A stretch of 64,000 nt of DNA from Ptychodera flava. Lineage: Eukaryota > Hemichordata > Enteropneusta > Ptychoderidae. Location: contig NC_091933.1 in the NCBI RefSeq assembly GCF_041260155.1, forward strand, positions 31,675,933-31,739,932, in the 5' to 3' direction. Below, piece by piece: positions 46,001-64,000 of this stretch. A program made the translations under genes and the position numbers. The notes beneath the pieces are model-generated. The model did not search any database, was not told where the DNA came from, and saw only the letters and a program-made list of their open reading frames with translations. Numbering within the stretch: position 1 is the stretch's first letter; the number at the start of each line of letters is the position of its first letter.

Positions 46001-49000
46001 AGTGCCAACGCTGTCAGGTGTAATTATCAGCTGAGCAGTAATTCCCGGTCAATCACAGAGAAATCAACTCTGCCAAAGTTGAAACATTGCCGTGCAGGAG
46101 GTCAGATGTAGTCAAAACAACTACACCTGAAAGCAAGTGATATGTCTTGGACAGTTAACAGGCATTGCATGGTGTTGTTTTCACTACATCTGACCTCCTG
46201 CTAGACAATGCTTAAACTTTCATAGGGTTAATTTCTTTGTAAGTAACTGACAAATATTACTGCTTAGCTGATAGTTACGCCTGACAGTGTTGGCAACACC
46301 TCAGTTTAGACAATATGTTTAGTTTGTCTATTGCCAATGGGTCGACGCAAACCACTGTAAGGAAGTGTGTACCTCAGAAATGAAAGACTTAAATTTTTGC
46401 TCAAACTTTGCTCAGTGAAACATTCAACCATTCTCTTACCATATCAAATATTATCAGGGGTCACCATGCAAAATGTGATACGAGAGAAACAAACTACTCA
46501 AAATTTATCAAAATTTTTGAAATGCAAATACCTGCCATCCCCAAGTCAACTCTATGGATAATAATAGAATTTTTGATTTAAATATTGAAAAATGGCAAAA
46601 AACAGCTTAAATATAAGCCCCAAAAAGTAGACCAGAAAAGAATTCTACAAATTCGAAAAATATCTGTCCTAGAGGCGCAGTCTACCTTAACACAGTTACT
46701 TCTGAATCTATCTCAAAATGTTCATCATCAAAATGTAAATGACATACCTTCTGGGAAGACATGGACCCATCCTCCGCTGTTTGCATAGTCAATGCAGTAA
46801 TCGATCCCTCTCTGATAGACTCCATCACCTGTGTTGAAGGGGTGGATGGGGGAGGGGAAGAGGATATAAAAAGGACAGTCTCAGACAAATACTAACTCCT
46901 GGCAGTTCAATACAACAGCACCCCTACCTTGTTAATCCCTATGTGGACCTATAGTTAGACTTAACTGGCACACTCTGTGAGGTTGCGACAAACAAACTGT
47001 GCACATTTCCATACCTCATTTTTTACTTCACCAAACAATTTTTATGTCCATGATACAAAAATTTATGTCGTTGTAGTACAATTTTTCCCACTATTAGACA
47101 CAACAGATGCACGCTTTGGCAAATCAGAATGGAAATTCAACAATCTCTGGGATACCTATTTGTTGAATTGTATCAGTAAATTTTGCTATTCGACTGGTGC
47201 AACATGAGGAATTATTTGTAGCAAGGTTGTACAAACCGCTTGATTTTCTCACGCAGAACAACTCAATGCAAAATGGAGCTGCCCACCATTGAAGAGAAAA
47301 GACAACTGGTATACATGTGGTAATTCTGCTCACCTCTGACAACTGGAACGCATTTTCCAAGACTGAAGAATATCGTGTGTGCTTTCTTTGTAAATACAAT
47401 GTCATGGGCAGAAGGGGTCCTGTGGATGAAAAATAACAATAAACAATGATTGATAAAGAATAAAATTCGTCACTTCATTGCATCACCATACTGAGCAACA
47501 CCAACATATGCCAAAGGCAGAAATCTGTGTCTCTGAAAATATCTTTTCAAGTTAAGCGACAGCAAAGAGAAGAAATATGTGAAAACAAAATTATTTCTTA
47601 AATAAGTAGGCATGCATGTTGAAATATTGTTATCTAAATTGTGCAGAGAATTTACCTACAAAATAGAAAGATAGCACAGGATGCGCCCTATAGTGTTCTA
47701 CAGTGACTATTTGATGATGTAGCAGGCAACACTATCATCACTTTACTGAAACCGACCCAGAACTATTTTCAATGTGTTGAAAACTTCAAGATTAAGAATG
47801 ATCAGTTTTCACACAATTTTTCACGGAAGATAGCAACTGCACAATGTCATCTGCCATTACTGATGGGTGGGAATCCGTGTGAAATAGTTACGAGAGAAAA
47901 ATGATAAACCGCATAACACTGATTCAAATATATTTACACAGAAAAACCGTCAACTCACATTCTTATCCGTGTTCTGTTGAGAATAGTTCTCCACTTGAGA
48001 CAACCTGGAAGAAAGAACAAAACATAAAAGGTCTATGATTTGCGATAATCTGTCTAGATATTCTTTGGTAACATCATAATTCTTTTTATTTATATTCCAT
48101 ACATGACATTTACATTCCATACATGACAAACTTTTCACTGCTTGTATTATGTGGCCTGTTACCCAATAGTAAAGTCAATCTGTTACAGTACGGTCATTTC
48201 AAAACTGCTGTCCATTATTGTACAGTATTTTCAGGTCATTTCAGGACACCACAGTCCCTTATTGTACAGTATTTTCAGATCATTTCAGGACACCACAGTC
48301 CCTTATTGTACAGTATTTTCAGGTCATTTCAGGACACCACAGTCAAATCTACAGCTAGAATTCAGTTTATTACTGTACTGCACAATAGTGGGACAGTACA
48401 GTTTGTTCATTACACTTGGGGATTGTTTAGCTGATCTGTGAAAGCAAGTCATTTTTGGACTGCACTGTCTGTTACAGTATTTAATATATTCAGGTCAGGA
48501 CAGAACAGCGAGTCTGATGCGGGACAAAATTTGTTATCCAGTCCATCAGAGAACAGCCGCATCTGTCAGATTACCAGACCACTGTTTCTCTTACCCCACA
48601 ACATAGGATCATCAAGACACGATACATGATTAGAAACTGTAATCAAAGGCTGTTCCTTTGGTCTCTTGGCAACGGCATTTTCAAGAATCTCAATATTGTG
48701 TCCGTGAAAGTTGTTCAGCCAGTCTGAAATCAGAGAGAGCAAAACAGCTTCAAAAGACTTATTTGACAAATTTTTTAGTAAAAAAGGCAGCCTATGAACA
48801 TATATATTGAATAAAAATATCTCCGATTAACAATATCATCATGCACTGAAAAAGCCCATACACTGTTCAACATATAATTCATTATATTTCTGGTGGAAAT
48901 GTGAAAACGGGAAAAATTCACCTGTAACTGTAAGAAACACCACTGCTATGGCATTACAAATTAATAAAAGTGTGGTCTTCACTTACCATTTGAAAGTTTT

Positions 49001-50617
49001 AACATGATGGTGAACTGTATAAAGTAAAAGTAAGTAATTTTTTGTTTGCATCCCCACACATATATTTAAACAGAAGACGAGCGTACGGTACCTGAACAGG
49101 ACTTTCAACAGTGCTAATTTTGTAAATGTATTTGAAACGCCTGCATGCTTGCAGAATGTTACATTGTAGTGTGAATTTAATGGAGATGAAAGACAACTTT
49201 CTGTTTTGATTTTTGAATAAACACTTATATTACATGCCACGGATACAATCAAATCTGTAAAATTTGTGTGTATAACATTTTCTTTGTGTGGTTTTGACTG
49301 CCTACTTGTCAAAATTTTTGGGCAGATGCAAAAGGTAGAATTTCAGTAAATTCTCTGGCCTCCTGGAAAATAGATTTAATTATTCAATACACATTCTGCT
49401 TTTCATGTGGATAGTCATAATATAATGTGGGATTAGTTACATTTAGCGATCTATTGTACATTATATGTTTATCTCTTACTGATCCATCAAGTACAAATAA
49501 TTGTTATTTCACATTTTCTCTGGGTGTCTCACATATTGCACAGACCATGAATTCAGTACCACTCTCTCAATGTGATTTTGTACCGCTATTTTAATTACCT
49601 GAATCCTATTACAAAATCATAAGGCAATTAAAACATACACCATGTCTCTTGCTGTTTGATTGTTTTTAATGGTTGATCTGTCCATGGATGTATCTATTTT
49701 TTACATCCATGATCTGTCTTTGTTTTGTATTTTTCTCCATTATTGTTCATATGAAAAGAAATAAGCCTAACATGAACAATACAGTCGGCTGCGCGCCGTA
49801 ATGAACTTGGAAAGAATGGGAAAATGATCGTGCACATATTCCTGCTACTCAGCCCACAGTATCATACAGAGGAGTCCCGTTGCTTGGTTTCCTACACACT
49901 AGCTGCCTCCCAGTCCCTATACTAGCCTGGTAGGTACGCCATATCTGTGGAGTTTGTTTGTACCAGACACTGGGCAGGGATTAGGCATTTTGGCCTGTGA
50001 CAGAAGTCTTGGATTGGATAATAAAATTCATGCACAATTTATCTATTTGCAAACCAGTAAAAATAACAATTACAAAACTGTGACAATTGGCAAAATGTCA
50101 GCAACTATATTATTCTGTGGCATACATGTATCACTTGCTTCCCTAGATCCCTGAGAAAGGAGAGTTTAAATTTAATGTGCACTGTCACGATTGTGCATGC
50201 ATCAAAATTCATGAAAAATTTAATTTATGTGTTTCCAGGACATGTCTTGTCTGGAGGTCGAAGTTTTGGGGCTTACAAAATCTCGATTAAACCGCTTCAT
50301 ATCTGAATATATTATTTCATTTCTTTCTCCTCCTGGACATAGAAGTACACATATACACGTGCGGTTGCTGAACACTGCAATCATTTGGCAGTATCAAAGA
50401 GTACAAGCCAAGCGAGCGCCTGTGTATACTCATGTCAGTGAGCATCATTTTGACGGCTGCACATTTGCTACTCAATGATGACATGACACAGCAATATTTA
50501 CTTACTCAGTCCAACTTGGGATAACGTGCCGACCAGACCGTTGGTAAGCCATCCACCAAAATTGAATAGTTTACTTGGCCCTTTCGGGAAAACCCACTGT
50601 CCTTTCTCGAGTGGCAT
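43038..50617 (-). CDS. TAFAZZIN: Tafazzin, cardiolipin/phospholipid transacylase
   Basis: Eight coding exons on the minus strand: 50506-50617, 48595-48723, 47959-48004, 47334-47419, 46748-46828, 45757-45798, 44930-45123, 43038-43148. They total 801 nt, 266 aa, close to the human 262-292. Every junction is GT-AG and frame-true. The protein carries [17 protein letters not shown] with the acyltransferase HX4D motif, and [36 protein letters not shown] and [14 protein letters not shown] follow, with the end [15 protein letters not shown]. Tafazzin remodels cardiolipin acyl chains at mitochondrial membranes; that is family knowledge. The start [13 protein letters not shown] is set by the splice fit to exon 2. 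The least certain part is exon 1, which is poorly conserved in the family. Introns contain two MITEs and a minisatellite. Confidence 0.95.
44153..44172 (+). other. G-quadruplex-type motif in last tafazzin intron
   Basis: Four G runs, GGG-T-GGGG-C-GGGGG-CA-GGGG, within 20 bases on the plus strand, opposite to tafazzin transcription. Sequence pattern only. Confidence 0.7.
45961..46341. mobile_element. Foldback MITE in tafazzin intron
   Basis: Starts CCCATTGGCA and ends TGCCAATGGG. The arms also pair at 'acatattgtctaaa', 'tgaggtgtt', 'ctgtcaggtgtaa' and 'ggaggtcagatgtagt' with their complements in the right half. Almost the whole 381 bp folds back on itself. Target duplication unclear. Confidence 0.82.
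46357..46690. mobile_element. TTAA-type MITE in tafazzin intron (diverged)
   Basis: Body and ends match the clean copy at 63499-63856 (left GTAAGGAAGTGTGTACC, right CTACCTTAA; shared 'gagaaacaaactactc', 'ggggtcacca'). The left target reads GTAA, so it has drifted. It lies beside the foldback MITE. Confidence 0.7.
48212..48343. repeat. 44-bp minisatellite in tafazzin intron
   Basis: Three near-identical units; 'gtacagtattttcag' recurs at 48220, 48264 and 48308, each followed by 'tcatttcaggacaccacagt'. Overlapping short frames are products of the repeat. Confidence 0.92.
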
Positions 50618-51060
50618 CTCAAACCATAGACCCTAACCAACATGAGTATTCGTACTACCTTATCACCGGCTATAATACTTGATGATCATGTCCACTTGTG
50701 GAGGGACCGTGTCATGTCCAAGGGAAATCAAGTTTAATTCCGCTGAGTTGCGGATGACACTTGATATTTTGAGTTGTCTTCCGTGATCTTGACGCTTGGA
50801 ACTTGGCCTGTCTGTCATCCGAACCAGTAACTTGTAGTTATGTGCACACACGCGACAACAACTGTGTTGTACGCTGTGGTTTGTTGCTCTCACCCTGTAT
50901 GAATCACCTTCAGCGCTAGCGGTCAGGATAGGGTCATCATCTGGACCGGCCCGGACGCAGGGAGATCGTACATGCCCTCTATGTCAGTCTCACAAAATAC
51001 TTTCGTTTTCTGTAATACTGCGCCATCTACTCAGCCATCGATCTTTGCAAAGTTGATTCA
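50618..51060 (-). promoter_or_regulatory. Probable tafazzin 5' region
   Basis: Sequence directly upstream of the tafazzin ATG. It is less AT-rich than its surroundings, with 'gaccggcccggacgcaggg' near 50,942. No TATA box is evident. The leader limits cannot be placed. Confidence 0.3.
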
Positions 51061-54000
51061 CACACAGCGAACACTCCTGGGGGTGGGGGGGGGGGGCGAG
51101 GGAGACTCCCATAGAAAGTGTATGGTCAACTATGGCTGCACACGCCGCTTGGAAATATGGAGAGTACCCCAGGGGATGAAGCACCTCGATAAAATTTTTT
51201 TTGCAAGGTTCATTCGTAAACGCAATGGATTACAGAAAGTCAATCACAATGCTCAATACTTGGTTTATGGGGTGATGGGGTGGCATAAACTTAAGGTGAC
51301 GCACAACCACAACCAACTTACTTCCTTCATTTTAGTTGAAAGCCCCTCCTCCTGAAAACATTTTTAAAATAATGACGGCACCTTTATGTCTTTTATTAAC
51401 ACACACAGCTCCCGGACTCTGCACAAGTCCTCCTAAGAAAATATTGAAACAGCGCCTTTAAAACTCGCGATGAATAAGTTAAAGCATAACTTTTCGAAGT
51501 GCGACATTAAGTTTAAGGATATGTAGACCGGGAGGTGTTCCAGTCCAAATAAGATTGTCTCTTTGGCCAAAAAAAAAAATTGATTTGTTTCTGGTCATTG
51601 ACATGTGGCAAAATTATGCGGCAATGTGATTTTTTTTTAATTTTTTAAATTTTTGGTGGAATTTAACACATTTTCCCCTCTTTTCCATAGGGGCAAATGA
51701 AAAACGGGGAAAAAAGAGTTGACGCACACACTTTGAAGTGACGCAAGTGGTGACCAGAGAGAAATTTTTTTTGGTCTTTCCTCTCACAGGTCCTTGTTGG
51801 CCATTTGGTCTTTCATAATACGAGGCCTCTCAAAGGCCCTTGTTGGCTGTATGGTCTGTCATCATCTACTGACCTGATGTTTGCCTTGAGATTAAGTAAG
51901 TCAGACTATTGAGAGCACATCAGCATAGGTGGAGCAAACAAGGGGATGTGAGAGAATCTACTATGTTCCAAGTGTCCAATGTTGACATCTACAAGCTGCA
52001 AAAACTTTGCCAAAACTAAAAAGATGGCACAAGCCGTTGGCTATCTATAGCTCTGGAAAACCCACACAGACACCTTCATTACACTTGTCCACTCACACTG
52101 TGTTAATGCCACATACAAAGTAAAGCACAAAACTTCAGAATTTACAATTTTAAATCTAAAATATTGCATTTTATTTTTTTAATTTTTTTTTGTAGACAAA
52201 TACACCAAATACATTACTACTCATGTATTTTTTGAAAAGCAAAGCTTAGCATATGAATAATGTTAGACTAGAAATACCATGTGCAATACTTGGTTTTTTA
52301 TTTTGCATGTAACTACATTACAGCATGCTGCTGTGGTGACGACACTAAAAAAGTTAATTTTTACAAGGTAGGGTCATCTTTTTACCACTACTCTATTACT
52401 AATTTACATTGCACTTTATATGAGAGGTTTGGTCTGGTACACTTTTTTCTTTTCTTTCATGGAGACTGAATTTAACACATAGTAGTTTTCTTAAAAGACA
52501 TCTGCTCGCTACAACGGCACAAAGGAGTCAAAATATCAGAAAGTGAAATTGTGCAGAGATTTGTGACATGCTGCAGAAAATGCTTTTTTTTTAAAAAGAC
52601 TGCCAAAGTTTGTACACTTTGGAGTCTGCCTAACTACCTGATTGGCTGAACTCTGATTGACAGCTGTCTCTCAAAATGATTGACAATACCACTTTTTGTT
52701 TTTTGCAGAATGAAAACATAAATAAAAACAACAAAAGAGAATAAATAGTGATATATTTTCAATGGTTTGTTAAAAACAGTACGAGCACAGATCAGGTTGC
52801 GTTACAGCTGAGAGTAGGGAATTCTGCACGATATTGAAAACTTCATCAAGTGACAACAGCAAAAGGAGAAATCAACATATAAAAAAGTTTGTATATTTCA
52901 TATAGAAGCTGTTACCATGATTACGGTTATTTCTACAGTTATCAGTTACCATGGTAATACGGTTCAGTACTGATTACACTAATTGATTGGTTATTCGTCT
53001 TGATTTGAAATCTTGTTTTTTTGGGGATCAGGCTAGAAAGTAAACTTAAACCATCATGGATAGACAGACCGATGATTTCCTATATTTTACATTTTCTTTT
53101 GTCAAGTGCAGTTATTTTCTTCTCAAACAACGATGACACCATACTATCATCAAATATCTTGAAATCGGGCAGTAACTCATCTGACATCAGTCAACTGCAT
53201 TTTCATTTTACATCCTTCTAAGTGCTCATGAACCCCCACCCCCACCCCCAATTCCCCCTTCAAAGCAAGTGGTTGTTTCTCTGTATTGATAAAAACTAAC
53301 TAGCAGTAAGAATCTTGTTTATTCTCAGGCAACGGTGATACAGCGAGATCACCCAACATGTTGTGAATGACCCAATTTTATGTCTCAGCGTGGATTAACA
53401 TCCAATTTGGACTTTAAAAGGATGATAAGCCTGAGAATTCAAGGCTCCTTAGGTAACACTATTATATTTGCCCATCATAATTTATATCTATTGTTGCTCA
53501 TGTTATCAGGGAAAATACGATTTTTCCTTAAAAGTTTGAATTTCAGAGGAAACTGGCAATTTTAGCATGATTTGTATTGAAAATGAAAAAGCACTAAATG
53601 ATTTTTCTTCGTAGAGACCATACTTCCAGACTTTTCCGTCACCATTTCTATGCTGTCTTTCTCTTTTGGCTTCAGACTACGTAGGATCTGAACCGTGGGA
53701 TTTGTAATTCGCATATAAACTGAGAAAACAGTGTGCAGAAATTTTTTTTTTCAAAAATTTGAAAGGAATTTAAAAAAAACGAGAAAAATACACTGACACA
53801 TGCCTAACTGTAACCATTCTTATTCCCACTTTCCTGAATTTTGCATTTTTACATTCTAAGTGATTTCAGCTAGGATAGCAGGAAACTCTGCTTCATTTTT
53901 TCAGTTACAATATTTTGAGAGGTACCGGATAGCGACTGCGATTGCTTGTAACTCAAAAACAAAAAAATATTCTGTAAATGTTGAGGATAAATGAGAACTT

Positions 54001-56904
54001 TCTGAGAACACTTTTTTTGTACATATGGTAAGTAAGCTGGCAAAAAGGAGTGTTACATTGATGGTCCTTCAAAGCACACTGTCTGTGAGTTACCTATACT
54101 TGATACTTGTTCATCACGGAATTAATGTATTTTGAAGGAATTTGAAACTCCTTGATTGGAAAGGCAGCCTTTACTGAAGGAATCAGTGTATGATAAGCAC
54201 TTGTTCTTGCATACACTAGTTCACCTGCAATGAATTGTCACCTTGACAAGTACACATAATTTATCGCAATTGGAGAAGTCTTTCACTAATCATTTTTGGT
54301 CCCTTCAGAAACCAACAAATACTCCCATTCATGTCATTTATTAAGCTTTTCACGCCTATTTCCCAATGCAGTGGTCCAACTATCCCACAGAAAGCAACAG
54401 GTCTATACCAAAATTCTGCGGTGAAAGGGGAAAGCCCATCAAAAGAATTTCCTTTTTAATGTTTTGACAGTACTTTCAAAACTTGAGAGACATCATTGCT
54501 ACTCACTGCAGATTTTCCACAAGACTTTGTATCATATTAAAAGTCCTTTTAGCTGTATAGTGTTGCATTTTACTCACAAAAAAAACAATACCAACCAATC
54601 GTCGGAGAAGTGTTCTGATTTCCCCGTCATCAAGCCAAGCTATAGTGTCTTTGAAAATGTCACTATTTCAATCCTAGGGGATGGATTTGGTCGATGAGAT
54701 TCAAATTCTTACACACATATTTCCAGTGGCCATATTTGAGTTGCAACTCAAAAATCATTTACTTGTTAAAATCCAAGATGTACAAACATCACCAATGTTT
54801 GAAAGCAATCTGCAGACACACTTCGGTAAGCATTTTTAAATAAGCTGCATTAGATTTCAAACCATCTGACCAAGAAATGCACAGAGATACAGCTAATGGG
54901 GCTGTAAAAGCCTGGGATACATTTATGAAAAGAGAAGTTTGAACATTTTACCATACAGCTGATCATTTGCCCTTGCAAAATGTCAAGTAGTGCGTAATGA
55001 AAGAATTTCAAATGCTTGATTCTTGTCTCCATCCTCATTCAAAGAAGACACAATTGTCTCCATCTCAAAGTATCCATGGAATGAGAAGTGGGAAATAATC
55101 CGGCTGGTACGGTTGTAGGACAAGGCTTGGAATCTATGGAAGCTTTACATAAAGGTGTATGAATGAGCTGGGGGAAAAAACAATCAGAATCTGACGACAC
55201 AAAGCAATGGTAAGTTACTTATGACCCAAATGATGGTTGGTAAAGTGAATGCGTGCATGCACGTGTTGGTTTCGCTTATACTTTGCTGAGAATGAATAAT
55301 AAAAGTATTTTAAGCTTGCAAATCATGAGACATATCCAGTCTGTGAGGTCAAATCACAAACTGAATACTTCGTACTGCTTGACTATGAACAAGCCTGTCA
55401 TGATTTCTATGCTTTCCAAACGACTCGCATTGTAGTGCGTTGAAAAAAATTACACAGAAATTCTACAAATAAATACAATTAATTTTTTGAAGGAAATCTG
55501 GTTTATGTACACGAATCAGCAGGGTTTTTTGTACGTCAGAAGTAACATGCCATTTTCTTATTTGTAAAGTGTACGGAATAGTGAGCAACGCTGAATGCGT
55601 GTTTGGACTTTTGAATATTTCCCCTTGAGCTTCATTTTCCTGATTCGTATATTTTCTCACTCTTTTTCATGATTCCCACTGAATTTTTGACAATGCAACC
55701 TTCAAAACAAACTCTTGTTGACAATCTGAAATGAGAACAGTATGCTCGTCTTCAAACAAGATATGTCAAGGTAAACTCATGGAATCCAAATTATGTATCA
55801 TAGTGACTTTTCAGATGTCAAAGTTCACAAATGTCAAAGTTCAATCTCTAAAGGTCAGGTCACTGATATTGTGATCTGGGTTTGTAGGTTCTCACAGGGA
55901 ATTCATGATGAATTAATAGGAAATATCATTACAAAGTAAAAAATATGATAGCACGGCAGTTTCTTGGACAGGGAGTTTTCCATTGCACACATCATTCAGT
56001 CTTTCCTTCAGAGCAGGGAGGAAACTACCACTGTTCACTGAGGGGTTACTCCAGAATTTCTGTTTGTAAGCAAAGCATCTTCACTTCCATGCAAGAAATT
56101 AATGGTATATTCACTCTAACATAAGCAAGCCTGTCTTGTCAAAACCGATATGTAACATTAAAATTCAGTCAAAAAGAAAAATCAGTCTGCATGAGTAAAT
56201 TTTAAGCTTTGTTTTTCGACAGGAAATGGTACTTAATTTGGCCTCGGAATGAACCAGCTAAAGTTTCATGTTGGAATAAATACAGCTCCAGCAGTTTAGA
56301 ATGTATTAATCTGAAGTGATCTGCAAAATAATGGCGTTTCTTTTCAGGACAAGTGCAAATCTGGACAGAAAGGATTTAGCTTGTTAATACAGGAGCAATA
56401 CTTATTTGAATGACACCTCTTCAAACGATGATGAACCCTTCCACATGACCTTTGCACTTTGACCTGATCTTTCTCATGATTCCACTTTTTCTGTTCGAGA
56501 CAACCATTTGATGATTTAGAAAAAAATCTTCATTTTGGAGATATGGAGGCAACTTCATGCATTTCTGCATTATGTACTGACAAAGGTACGTAACTTAAAA
56601 AATCTCATTTTGACCAGTTTACATATAAGGGCAGGCATCACTCTCCTTGGATCCACATCAATACAGGGTCTTCCTTGTAAAAGTTCTGCTATGGACTAAA
56701 AAAAAATTACAAGGACTTTTTTTGAACTAGTGTAATGGATTGTTATTGGGTCTTGCAATGGTGACAGTATGGAGTCTTCTTGATCAGACGCTGTCTCTCT
56801 CCATGTTCCATTCAGAGTGTCCTTATATCCAATATCCTAATTTCTTACGTGGCAAGGTTTGATGTGATGCCCAGAGTTGTGCATTCCATTGGCGACCACT
56901 GAGG
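51061..56904. other. Intergenic stretch, may include CDK 3' UTR
   Basis: No coding sequence is recognised. Visible are a G run at about 51,082-51,097 and poly-T/poly-A runs near 51.6, 52.2 and 53.7 kb. The right part, next to the CDK stop codon, is likely its 3' UTR. Candidate minus-strand AATAAA signals lie near 54,334 and 53,316, but none is decisive. Confidence 0.35.
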
Positions 56905-63281
<6,377 letters not shown>

Positions 63282-63498
63282 TCATTCAATCAGTGATCTG
63301 TCATACAATAACAATCTAATTATATCAAAACATAACATTAGAGAACAAATAACACGACTAGACTAACAGTTTGTCCTATCTTTCACATTTTTTCTAGGTT
63401 GTATCCTATCTGTAGGAACCTGTCTGGGATATTTTTCCAAAAGCCTTTACACATTATACATACACATATATGTATGAGTGTAGAGTGTGTGTATATGT

Positions 63499-63856
63499 TT
63501 AAGGTAGAACGTGCTTTGGGGACAGACATTCGGACTCTCAAACTTTTACAATCCTTTTCTGATATCCCACTTGTGGACATTTACTTTAAAGCTCTTGGTG
63601 TAAGAAAACTTTTCACCGGATTAGTTTTTCGAAATTCGAAAATCTTACTTTTTTCTCCATAGGGTTAACACAGGAATGGCGGCCATTTTGTATTATAAAT
63701 ATCTGTAAATCTTGGGTTATTTGTTTCTCTTGTAGCAAAATTTGCACGGTCCCCAATTTTTATTCTTGATTTTGAAAGAGAATCTTTGAAAGATTCCTAA
63801 AGAAAAGTTTGAGCAAAAGTTTACGTCTTTCACTTTCAAGGCACATACTACCTTAA
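63499..63856. mobile_element. TTAA MITE, best-preserved copy
   Basis: TTAAGGTAGAACGTGC at the left and GCACATACTACCTTAA at the right give TTAA target copies and a TIR of about 15 bp (GGTAG…GTGC). The interior is 'caaaatttgcacggtcccca', 'atggcggccattttgtatt' and so on. The same body recurs in U3-U6 and, inverted relative to this copy, in the tafazzin intron at 46357. It lies upstream of the first CDK exon in the window, in an intron. Confidence 0.85.
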
Positions 63857-64000
63857 TAACGACGAAGTGTCAATCATCACAGTTTTTGCAGTGACCCTTG
63901 GCAGATACGCCAAGATCTACTTTGGACTATCAGAGAACATGTTCAAACTGACAAGACTTGCTACACCAATTACAATTACTCAGACAAATACAAGAAATGT

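Noticed and set aside
48123-48441. Two overlapping plus-strand frames of about 100 codons
   Set aside because: They consist largely of the 44-bp minisatellite in a tafazzin intron.

Overview
The window is eukaryotic nuclear DNA: GT-AG introns, AT-rich non-coding sequence, microsatellites, MITEs and LINE pieces. The gene content (secreted collagen-C1q proteins, tafazzin, a PCTAIRE-type CDK) fits a marine invertebrate, plausibly a non-vertebrate deuterostome. The species cannot be fixed from sequence alone.

Region 1 (1-40,260, + strand) is a tandem cluster of a three-exon gene for a secreted collagen-like C1q-domain protein. Exon 1 carries the signal peptide, a Cys-containing N-terminus and the first Gly-X-Y triplets. 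Exon 2 is 99 nt of collagen. Exon 3 is 557 nt, holding the rest of the stalk and the C1q head. Copies 1 (2207-5472) and 4 (36954-39695) look intact. Copy 2 is an orphan exon-1 relic (15516-15705). Copy 3 (25468-31656) has good exons 1 and 3, but its exon 2 lies on the minus strand inside a snapback inverted duplication. All introns are phase 1, so exon 1 to exon 3 splicing keeps frame and would give a shorter stalk. Each copy sits in a larger repeated unit: flank D, upstream block U, promoter block P, gene, 3' flank. Between copies 2 and 3, block U alone has been amplified into a four-unit array (about 16.45-24.9 kb) with a 4.2-kb dimeric higher-order pattern.

Mobile DNA is heavy in the cluster. 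There is a 4.8-kb long-inverted-repeat element (6717-11554) in the 3' flank of copy 1; a foldback element beside a KIAA1958/Crypton-like fragment near 0.5-1.15 kb; hairpin MITEs and TTAA MITEs inside the U array; a nested stack in the long intron of copy 3 (LINE, then TIR element A, then TIR element B, then a solo LTR); and two 140-bp hAT-like MITEs downstream of copy 4.

Region 2 (43,038-50,617, - strand) is a complete eight-exon tafazzin gene (cardiolipin transacylase; 801-nt CDS, 266 aa). Region 3 (56,905 to beyond 64,000, - strand) is the 3' part of a CDK16/17/18 gene: six exons from subdomain VI to the C-terminus, with the 5' exons outside the window. These two genes are ordinary, single-copy-looking genes with MITEs in their introns. 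They have no evident functional link to the C1q cluster.
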